Positions 35,067-41,955 of a stretch of 64,000 bases of DNA are shown in pieces (within the stretch, counting starts at the first letter, position 1; each line of letters begins with the position of its first letter). Source of the DNA: Tunturibacter psychrotolerans. GTDB taxonomy: Bacteria; Acidobacteriota; Terriglobia; Terriglobales; Acidobacteriaceae. The translations under genes were made by a program, and so were the position numbers. The notes below the pieces were generated by a model. That model worked only from the letters and a program-made list of their open reading frames with translations. It ran no database searches and was not told the origin of the DNA. The DNA lies in contig NZ_CP132942.1 in NCBI RefSeq assembly GCF_040359615.1, positions 4,526,001 to 4,590,000 on the forward strand. The letters are read 5' to 3'.

Positions 35067-36374
35067 ATGCACAGACTGTTGGCGGTAATCATCACCGCAT
35101 TCTCTCTCGCTTTTCCCGCACTCAGCCACTCTCAGACCACTCCGGTCTGGTTCACTCTGAACGCCCAAGAGGGACAGACAGTCACGGCAACAGGATCGAT
35201 CACTCTTCGCTTCGGTCAGGTCGCGTCCACCTGCGCCTCAAAGGCCTCCGGCGCGTGCAGCGCAGGCCCGGGCGCACCCGCGCCCGCAGAGTGGACTTCT
35301 CCCAAAACCTTCACTCCCGCCGAATCTGGGACCACCGTCAGCATAGTCATCGACAAAGAATCATTCGGCAATGTCGACCCAGATCCCGGTGTGCGTAAGA
35401 CCGTGCAGGTACAGGAGCAGGCGACCGCTCAGAAGATCACTGTCAATAAAACATCCGTTACAGTTCCCGCGCAATCAACCTCGTCCGCGTGCCAACTGTC
35501 GCAGACTCCAGCCACGATCACTTTCCCGAACACGACTGACGGATTCCAGATCTCCTCTTCTGTTGCTCTCACAAGCAACTGCAAGACGACTGTGACCATA
35601 GATTCTGTCCAGGATCCCGCAGCGCCATTCAGCATTTCTGGATTTCAGACGCCGTTTACGCTGGCTCCCGGCAAGACACAGAGCTACACAGCTGTCTTCT
35701 CACCCACTGCAACCGGTACTGCGACTGGTAGCATCCACTTTGCCAGCACCGTCTCATCTGTTCAACCATTGACGGTCTCGCTCACCGGCACCGGCGTTTC
35801 GGCCACGCAGGGAACTTTGGCCTCCAGTCCCACCACGTTGAGTTTCGGAAATATAACCGTAAACGGAACAAGTTCGCTGACCGCAACGATCACCAACTCA
35901 GGGTCGGCATCTGCCACCATCTCTGCCGTCAGCGTGGCGGGAACAGGGTTCACGCTTACCAGCGTGAAAACCCCTATCACCCTTGCGGTCAAACAATCGG
36001 TGCAATTAACCGTCAACTTTGCCCCAACAACTAGCAGTTCTGCTAAAGGGACCTTGACGATCACAAGCAACGCTTCGAACAAATCATTGGCGGTGACTCT
36101 AACCGGCACCGGCACCGCAACCGGAACCGGCACGCAACACTCTGTCGCCCTTTCATGGAGTGACTCCGGAACAGGAATCGCTGGCTATAACGTGTACCGC
36201 TCCACGGTCTCAGGTGGCTCCTACTCCAGAATCAACAGCGCAGTAGTGGCCACAACGAGCTATACCGACAGTGCCGTAACCTCCGGCACCACTTACTACT
36301 ATGTCGTCACAGCAACGGCACCAAGCGGGGCGGAAAGTGCTTATTCCAATCAGATAAGCGCAAAAGTACCATAA
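35067..36374 (+). CDS. Secreted ASH/FN3 domain protein
   Basis: This 435-residue secreted protein has a signal peptide (LLAVIITAFSLAFPALSHSQ, cleavage after SHSQ). Residues about 25-125 form a separate N-terminal domain (WFTLNAQEGQTVTATGSITL, with a C-x5-C pair). Two ASH/choice-of-anchor D units follow (ATITFPNTTDGFQISSSV; TTLSFGNITVNGTSSLTA), then a C-terminal FN3 domain (VALSWSDSGTGIAGYNVYRS). ATG 35067 is supported by the ribosome site AAGGTAGGA (35051-35059); the upstream TTG at 35064 is less likely. It is related to the two minus-strand ASH proteins but more diverged, and it has no module A. The N-terminal domain plus ASH plus FN3 layout recurs in acidobacterial secretomes; its function is not known. 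Confidence 0.75.
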   Translation: MHRLLAVIITAFSLAFPALSHSQTTPVWFTLNAQEGQTVTATGSITLRFGQVASTCASKASGACSAGPGAPAPAEWTSPKTFTPAESGTTVSIVIDKESFGNVDPDPGVRKTVQVQEQATAQKITVNKTSVTVPAQSTSSACQLSQTPATITFPNTTDGFQISSSVALTSNCKTTVTIDSVQDPAAPFSISGFQTPFTLAPGKTQSYTAVFSPTATGTATGSIHFASTVSSVQPLTVSLTGTGVSATQGTLASSPTTLSFGNITVNGTSSLTATITNSGSASATISAVSVAGTGFTLTSVKTPITLAVKQSVQLTVNFAPTTSSSAKGTLTITSNASNKSLAVTLTGTGTATGTGTQHSVALSWSDSGTGIAGYNVYRSTVSGGSYSRINSAVVATTSYTDSAVTSGTTYYYVVTATAPSGAESAYSNQISAKVP

Positions 36375-36475
36375 CCGACCCGCCCGTCTTCGACTCCAAG
36401 CGTTCCGATAATTTAACAGAAGTCATCTTTCGTAGAGTATTGAACAGCAAAATCGACAACGTGTTTGCGTGACAG

Positions 36476-36522
36476 GCAAGCAACTCACCCGGTGACGGCA
36501 TGTCACCGGGTGAGTTGCTTGC
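36476..36522. terminator. Perfect 21-bp hairpin (5-nt loop)
   Basis: Positions 36476-36496 pair without mismatch with 36502-36522 (core CACCCGGTGAC/GTCACCGGGTG), with loop GGCAT. It begins about 100 bp after the stop of the + strand ASH/FN3 gene. There is no T tract, so its job as a terminator is uncertain; length and perfection are unusual for one. Confidence 0.6.
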
Positions 36523-36865
36523 ATTGAGTGTTTGCTCCCTTAACCCCGTGAACCACAAGCTGCGCTCGTAGACTGGGAACTTTCTTCCCGCTGGTGCAAG
36601 GCTAGTTCGCGATGGGGCGATTCTCGATTCCGACCGCCATATTTGATATTGCCCTTCCTAACCTCTAATAGGTACCTGGAAGTTACCGGGATGCGGGTTC
36701 GTAACTCGTTCATATGCAGTTGGCCTGTTGACGAAATTGTCAATTTTTGGACCAGTCAGCCCTATCTCTGTCTTTAAGAGCCATAGCTATCGTTGATCTT
36801 CAATAACTTAGATTGCGTAGCAAAATTATGCAAAGAAGTGTGAAGGGGGATTCCTATTTTTTTGT

Positions 36866-36894
36866 TTGACACTTCTGAGAGGTGGCGATAAATT
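36866..36894 (+). promoter_or_regulatory. Sigma-70-type promoter (TTGACA-17-TAAATT)
   Basis: A perfect -35 box TTGACA (36866-36871) and a -10 box TAAATT (36889-36894) are 17 bp apart. Transcription would start near 36901 and read toward the sigma-54 activator gene about 330 bp downstream, giving a long leader. Confidence 0.6.
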
Positions 36895-37227
36895 CGGTCC
36901 ACTTCAGCAGCGACTGAGACGGCTTTCAGCCTTGGTTTTCACACCAAGCGAGTAACCTAACTCGGCGTTACCGGAGAAAACTGAGATCGGTGTCGCTCTA
37001 TTTTCTGCAGATTTTGCAAGATTATCGTTATTCGCTTGCCATATACGAGTCGGCCAAGGCAGGCAGTTTTGCAAGAGGTTCTCTTGGGCTCCTATAAGAC
37101 CGTCCTAGTCCCCCGCATACATTGAGCAGATGCTTGCCGATAGCGGTGAGGATACTCGAACAGTCCGCTTCAAGACGCGGCTCCGGCTTTGTTCGCTCAG
37201 CTTCCTAACCTGTTACGAGGTGTTTCA

Positions 37228-38649
37228 ATGCTAGGCGCTGTGAAAATTTTAGTGATTAGTGAAGACGCGGATATCTGTAACCTGATTCACAGTTCGCTTG
37301 AACTCCAGAGCCATAACGTCATCTGCGCTGCTTGCCCTCTGGAGGCGCTCCAGCTTTTGCATCGGGGATTGGTCGCGGATCTCCTCCTGATTCATGCGAC
37401 AAGGAATAGTTCAAATGACAGTCTCTTCGCCGTTGCGCTTCTGCAAAACTTCTCCAGCGAAAAGCTTTGCATCCTCGCAGAGGCCGGAGATACATCATGG
37501 AAACACCACGCGGCGAAGTGGAAGATAAGTACAGTGCTGACCATGCCCCTTCTAAGGCAGGACATCGAAAAGCTAATAGCTCAACCAAGTCAGGAGACCT
37601 TCGCGCCCACTAGCCCAGTCGCCAACGCTTCAGCAAATGTACCTCACTACCACATGGAGGAGTTAGACAACAACCGTTTCTTCCTGGCAGCATCCCCAAT
37701 TATGATGCAGCTTTACCGGGATGTACGGCTTCTCGCTCCGGTTAACATTCCGGTACTTATCCTCGGCGAAAGTGGGGTTGGCAAGGAAATTGTGGCGATG
37801 CTGCTTCACAAGTACTACCCAAACCCCGGGGGAAAACTACTCAATATCAACTGCGCCGCTCTGCCGACCGAACTCCTGGAAAGCGAACTCTTCGGCTACG
37901 AAGCTGGAGCCTTCACTGGCGCAATAAGATCCAAGCCGGGCTTGTTCGAACTGGCAAATAAGGGAACTCTGCTCTTGGATGAAATCGGTGAGATGAGCAC
38001 GCAGATGCAAGCCAAGCTGCTTCATGTCCTGCAAGATGGATCCTATTGCCGCCTGGGAGCCCGTTCGCCATCTCGAGCGGATGTCCGCGTCTTGGCAGCA
38101 ACGAATATCAATATGCAGGATGCAATCGCGGAAAAGCGTTTTCGTGAAGACCTCTACTACCGGCTCAATATCTTGACGATCACGGTCCCGCCGCTTCGCG
38201 AGCGTCGCGAAGAGATCCCCATGCTGATGGAGCAGATGTTTCTCAGGGGAGCACTCGAACTAGGAACGTCGGTTATTCTCTCGGATCGGATCGTTGAAGC
38301 GGCACAGGAATACCACTGGCCGGGAAACCTTCGCGAGTTACGCAACTTCGTGACTCGTACACTCATTTTGCGGGACGAGGAAGCCGCCTATAACGACTTG
38401 CGAGGCAAGACGCGAACCAAAGTCTTCTCTTCCAGGGAAGAAACCCATGCGGAGACGGCGATTAACAGATCGCCGATTGTCGCCGGCATGAAAAACGCGG
38501 TAAACGAAGTCAAGAATGAGACAGAGATCCGCATCCTTCAGGACGCGCTCTCTGCCTCAGGATGGAATCGCAGAAAAGCTGCAGTGAACCTGAATATTAG
38601 TTATCGCACCCTGCTCTACAAGATTCAGCAGCACCGACTGAGCGCATAG
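37228..38649 (+). CDS. Sigma-54-dependent activator with degenerate receiver
   Basis: This 473-residue NtrC-family activator opens promoters for RNA polymerase-sigma 54. The AAA+ domain is complete: Walker A GESGVGKE (about 170-177), sigma-54 contact loop GAFTGA (217-222), Walker B LLLDEIGEM (about 238-246) and REDLYYRLN. A Fis-type helix-turn-helix closes the protein (GWNRRKAAVNLNISYRTLLYKIQ). The N-terminal domain has a receiver outline (ILVISEDADICN) but the phospho-Asp position is occupied by LLLIHAT and the conserved KP by TMP, so it is probably not controlled by phosphorylation. ATG 37228 has a ribosome site GAGGTG and is preferred to TTG 37189. No sensor kinase is adjacent. PrsR-like activators of this type control PEP-CTERM genes in other bacteria, and a PEP-CTERM gene lies 6 kb downstream; the link is inferred. 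Confidence 0.88.
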   Translation: MLGAVKILVISEDADICNLIHSSLELQSHNVICAACPLEALQLLHRGLVADLLLIHATRNSSNDSLFAVALLQNFSSEKLCILAEAGDTSWKHHAAKWKISTVLTMPLLRQDIEKLIAQPSQETFAPTSPVANASANVPHYHMEELDNNRFFLAASPIMMQLYRDVRLLAPVNIPVLILGESGVGKEIVAMLLHKYYPNPGGKLLNINCAALPTELLESELFGYEAGAFTGAIRSKPGLFELANKGTLLLDEIGEMSTQMQAKLLHVLQDGSYCRLGARSPSRADVRVLAATNINMQDAIAEKRFREDLYYRLNILTITVPPLRERREEIPMLMEQMFLRGALELGTSVILSDRIVEAAQEYHWPGNLRELRNFVTRTLILRDEEAAYNDLRGKTRTKVFSSREETHAETAINRSPIVAGMKNAVNEVKNETEIRILQDALSASGWNRRKAAVNLNISYRTLLYKIQQHRLSA

Positions 38650-38722
38650 ATTGCCGCAGCGGGCCGTTGTGAAAATGACCGTCGCTGCGAAACGGTCTAA
38701 ACTCCGTAAACTATTGACTCTG

Positions 38723-38811
38723 TGGTGCCCGGAGGGGGACTTGAACCCCCACGACCGGTTAAGGTCTGCGGATTTTAAGTCCGCTGTGTCTGCCGATTTC
38801 ACCATCCGGGC
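38723..38811 (-). tRNA. tRNA-Leu (UAA anticodon)
   Basis: Reading the minus strand, the acceptor GCCCGGA pairs with TCCGGGC. The anticodon stem-loop is GCGGA-CTTAAAA-TCCGC, giving anticodon TAA. A long variable arm typical of tRNA-Leu follows, then the T arm GGGGGTTCAAGTCCCCC, and the CCA end is encoded (38723-38725). It lies between two + strand protein genes. Confidence 0.96.
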
Positions 38812-38943
38812 TTGCGAGAAATTATCCGCCTACACCATCTTAACGCATTCTTCAAAACACTCTCCGCAAAGGAACATTGCCGAGCATTCCTGCGTAGCTT
38901 CCTAGACGAAGCTCGCATTTTATCCCGGGGTCGATCTGCAGCT

Positions 38944-40200
38944 ATGCCTCTCCACGAAATTCTGATGCAAACGCTGTCTGCACTCTGGGACACGAAACTC
39001 CGCAGCTTTCTAACAATGTTCGGCATCGTCTGGGGCATCACTTCGGTGATCCTGCTGGTCGGGCTTGGCATCGGGTTCAACGTAGACCAAAAAGAACATC
39101 TCCGAACTATCGGGACCGACATCGCCATCATCTTTGGAGGAAAGACCGGAGCCCAGGCCGGAGGATACGCTGCCGGCCGCGACATCTATCTCACTATCGA
39201 TGATGCCGTCGCTATCCAGCAACAGGCCAACCTTGTCAAAACAGTAAGCCCTGAGCTGCGCCGCAGCGTCTCCGAGGTCAGTCAGTGGAACGCAGCCAAC
39301 CGTGCAGTTCGCGGAGTATGGCCGCAATATCAGCAATTCCGCTCGCTCACGGTCGAGCAGGGACGCCTCATGACCGATCAGGACGAAGCCGAGGGAGCGC
39401 GCGTCATCCTCCTCGGCGCCGAAGCAAACCGTCAACTCTTCCCGGGTAAAGCAGTCATCGGACAACCACTGATGGTAAGCGGCTACCAGTACACCGTCAT
39501 TGGAGTCCTCGCGAAAAAGAAACAAAATGGCAGTTACGGTAGCGGCCCCGACAACACGCAACTCTTCACTACTTACTCCGCCATGGCCCGCGACTTTCCG
39601 CCCACAGAAGGTCCCGGGGTCATCCGCGGATACGTCAACAACATCGTCGTCCAACCGGTATCGCCCGAGCTGCACGAAAAAGCGCTAGCTCAAGTCTCGA
39701 AAATCATCGCCGAGCGCCATCACTACAATCCGGATGACAAAGAAGCTCTCTGGGTCTGGGACACACTCGAAGGCTCGAAGTTCACCGAGCGCATCTTCAG
39801 CGTCATGACTTTATTCTTCGGAGCAGTAGCTCTCCTCACCCTCGCTCTTGGAGGTATCGGCGTCATGAACATCATGTTGGTCGCAGTCACGGAGCGCACC
39901 CGCGAAATAGGCGTCCGAAAAGCCCTCGGTGCCACCGCTATCGACATCAAACGACAATTCCTTGTCGAATCCGCAATCATCACACTGGTGAGCGGGTTCG
40001 CCGGCTTAGCGCTAGGAGTCGGTGTCTGCATCGTGATGCGGTACATCCCACTCCCGGACTTTGTGCCGCACCCGGTAATCTCGCCGTTGGCCATCGTCGC
40101 ATCGCTCACCACCCTCGCAGCCATCACCGTCTTCGCAGGAATGTACCCTGCACTGCGTGCCGCCAACCTTAGTCCCATGGAATGCTTGAGGACAGAGTAG
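38944..40200 (+). CDS. MacB-like ABC transporter permease
   Basis: This 418-residue membrane protein has the MacB/FtsX layout: one transmembrane helix near the N-terminus (FGIVWGITSVILLVGLGIGF), a periplasmic MacB_PCD domain of about 230 residues, and three C-terminal helices with the signature GGIGVMNIMLVAVTERTREI and the coupling segment GVRKALGATAIDIKRQF. ATG 38944 is preferred; the longer frame from 38812 would add 44 polar residues that overlap the tRNA border. No ATP-binding subunit is in the window. The stop is 2 bp before the start of a second permease of the same length, so the pair probably forms a heterodimer. MacB-type transporters are mechanotransmission systems acting on periplasmic substrates such as peptides or lipoproteins; the substrate here is unknown. 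Confidence 0.88.
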   Translation: MPLHEILMQTLSALWDTKLRSFLTMFGIVWGITSVILLVGLGIGFNVDQKEHLRTIGTDIAIIFGGKTGAQAGGYAAGRDIYLTIDDAVAIQQQANLVKTVSPELRRSVSEVSQWNAANRAVRGVWPQYQQFRSLTVEQGRLMTDQDEAEGARVILLGAEANRQLFPGKAVIGQPLMVSGYQYTVIGVLAKKKQNGSYGSGPDNTQLFTTYSAMARDFPPTEGPGVIRGYVNNIVVQPVSPELHEKALAQVSKIIAERHHYNPDDKEALWVWDTLEGSKFTERIFSVMTLFFGAVALLTLALGGIGVMNIMLVAVTERTREIGVRKALGATAIDIKRQFLVESAIITLVSGFAGLALGVGVCIVMRYIPLPDFVPHPVISPLAIVASLTTLAAITVFAGMYPALRAANLSPMECLRTE

Positions 40201-40202
40201 AG

Positions 40203-41459
40203 ATGAACCTGCTAGAAATCATTCGCCAAAGCCTCGACTCGCTCCTCCGCAACCGCCTCCGCTCGGGCCTCACCATGCTCGGCATTATCTGGGGATTGGT
40301 AACCGTTGTCCTTCTGCTCAGCTACGGAAAGAGCCTCGGCGAAGGCGTGCTCAACGGCTTCATGGGCCTCGGCGACAACATCATCATGGTGTGGGGTGGC
40401 CAAACCAGCATGCAGGCGGGAGGCGAGCGATCCGGAAAAAAAGTGAAGTTCCTCGACGGCGACACAGAAGCAGTACGCGACGCAGTTCCCTTTCTCAAAG
40501 CAGTCAGCTCCGAGACCGACGACGGCTTTAGCTTCAAGTACGGCTCAAAGGTCGTCAACATCCAGAGCAAAGCTATCGACTTCCCTTACGGCGGTATGCG
40601 CAGGCTCAACATCGATCAGGGCCGCTACTTCGAAGCTGCCGACTTTACCGATCATCGCCAGGTCGTCATCTTCGGCCCGCACGCCGCACAAAAACTCTTC
40701 AACGGCTACCCACCTGTCGGCGAGTCTGTCGAGATTGAAGGCCACGTCTTTCAGGTGATTGGCGTCCTCAAAAACAAAATCCAGGATTCCTCCAACAACG
40801 GCCCCGACAACGAGAACGCCTTCGTTCCATTTGACATGATGCGCCTTCTCCGCAACCAACGAGACCCTGGCAGTATTGTCTTCCAACCCAGCGCGCCTGA
40901 ACTCCACCTCAAAGCCCTGCAAGCCGTACGCGCCGTTCTCGCCCAGCGACACCACTTCGATCCCAAGGACGACAAAGCCACGCCCACATGGGACACAGTC
41001 GCCGACTCGGCCGAGATCATGCAGTTCAGCACCGCACTCGATCTTCTCCTCGGCATCATCGGCGCTATGACCCTCGGTGTCGGCGGCGTTGGCGTTATGA
41101 ACATCATGCTTGTCTCAGTCACCGAGCGCACACGCGAGATCGGCCTCCTCAAAGCGCTCGGAGCCCGCCGCAAAGACATCCTCACGCAGTTTCTCCTCGA
41201 GAGTCTGACCCTCACCTTTCTCGCAGGAATCATCGGGATGGTCGTAGCCGTCGTCGTCGCCTATCTCATCCCGCCGATGCCGCTCTACTCCGACATCTAC
41301 AAGACCGCCAACCACGAAGGCGACATCATCCTTCGCGCTTCCCCCACCATCATGCTCGTCTCGTTCGCGATTCTCGCCGCAGTCGGAGTCATCTCCGGGC
41401 TTCTCCCAGCAGTGCGCGCCTCACGCATGGACCCCGTCGTCGCATTAAGACACGAATGA
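40203..41459 (+). CDS. MacB-like ABC transporter permease, second of pair
   Basis: This 418-residue paralogue of the preceding gene has the same layout: N-terminal helix (MLGIIWGLVTVVLLLSYG), periplasmic MacB_PCD domain, and three C-terminal helices with GGVGVMNIMLVSVTERTREI followed by GLLKALGARRKDILTQF. It starts 2 bp after the previous stop, which points to coupled translation and a 1:1 complex. An in-frame TTG at 40182 overlaps the previous gene and is unlikely to be used. The encoded partner ATPase must be elsewhere if the complex is an active transporter. Acidobacteria are known for many orphan permeases of this superfamily, usually as one fused protein of about 800 residues; here the two halves are separate genes. 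Confidence 0.88.
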   Translation: MNLLEIIRQSLDSLLRNRLRSGLTMLGIIWGLVTVVLLLSYGKSLGEGVLNGFMGLGDNIIMVWGGQTSMQAGGERSGKKVKFLDGDTEAVRDAVPFLKAVSSETDDGFSFKYGSKVVNIQSKAIDFPYGGMRRLNIDQGRYFEAADFTDHRQVVIFGPHAAQKLFNGYPPVGESVEIEGHVFQVIGVLKNKIQDSSNNGPDNENAFVPFDMMRLLRNQRDPGSIVFQPSAPELHLKALQAVRAVLAQRHHFDPKDDKATPTWDTVADSAEIMQFSTALDLLLGIIGAMTLGVGGVGVMNIMLVSVTERTREIGLLKALGARRKDILTQFLLESLTLTFLAGIIGMVVAVVVAYLIPPMPLYSDIYKTANHEGDIILRASPTIMLVSFAILAAVGVISGLLPAVRASRMDPVVALRHE

Positions 41460-41492
41460 CCTTACGGGCACAATCGCAATCGTGGCGACGCT

Positions 41493-41756
41493 TCAGTTCG
41501 CCAGTCGATACCGAATCGTCTGATCTTCAAGAAAATACTCTGCCGAGCAATCGGAAGCTCCACAGATCATGGCCTCCAGCCCAGCACACTGCTGTTTCGT
41601 AATCAATCCCAGCGAGCCGCATGATGGGCACGCAAGCACCGCCCAGTAAGGGTTGTCCGCCTTTCCCAGGTCACCCGCCTGCTCCAGCAGAAACAACGTA
41701 CCCGGCTGCATTTGCTCCGGGATCCACACTTCAAGAAGATTTAATTCCGCTACCAT
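41493..41756 (-). CDS. Small Cys-rich (zinc ribbon-like) protein
   Basis: This 87-residue protein of unknown function has a CPSCGS pair and a later C-x6-C-x5-C series (QQCAGLEAMICGASDC), so two pairs of cysteines could bind zinc as a small ribbon. The first 35 residues are acidic and polar (ELNLLEVWIPEQMQPG). No membrane segment or signal is present, so it is likely cytosolic. I chose ATG 41756; the in-frame GTG at 41798 would add 14 residues. It is convergent with the permease pair, with 33 bp between, and the next minus-strand gene upstream starts far away. No function is claimed. Confidence 0.6.
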   Translation of the reverse strand: MVAELNLLEVWIPEQMQPGTLFLLEQAGDLGKADNPYWAVLACPSCGSLGLITKQQCAGLEAMICGASDCSAEYFLEDQTIRYRLAN

Positions 41757-41955
41757 GCTTGCCTCTTCTTCCAACGGTTGTCTGCATTCATGACTCACGT
41801 TCTAGCGCCAATGCTGATCACTTAGGCTGCGGAAGAGACCTCCTGGATGACTTTGTGCCTGGTCGCCCATGCACTACTTCTGGTGCAAAGAATAACGGAT
41901 TTCCCGTCCCTGTCAATCCCACATTTTGCACACAAGATGCAAGCAAGGTTCTCGC

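Larger units (their letters stand above)
36375..37227. other. Long intergenic region and leader before the sigma-54 activator
   Basis: No gene is seen in 850 bp. It contains the perfect hairpin at 36476-36522, a strong sigma-70-like promoter at 36866-36894, small stem-loops after it (CTTGGT/ACCAAG at 36931-36948), and a repeated element with core TTTTGCAAGA at about 37013 and 37073. A transcript from the promoter would have a leader of more than 300 nt before ATG 37228, or could be a separate small RNA. I do not recognise a known riboswitch class. Confidence 0.45.

Noticed and set aside
37063..37080. GGCAGGCAGTTTTGC before the sigma-54 activator, like a sigma-54 promoter
   Set aside because: The spacing between GG and GC is 11 rather than 10, and a better sigma-70 promoter lies upstream.
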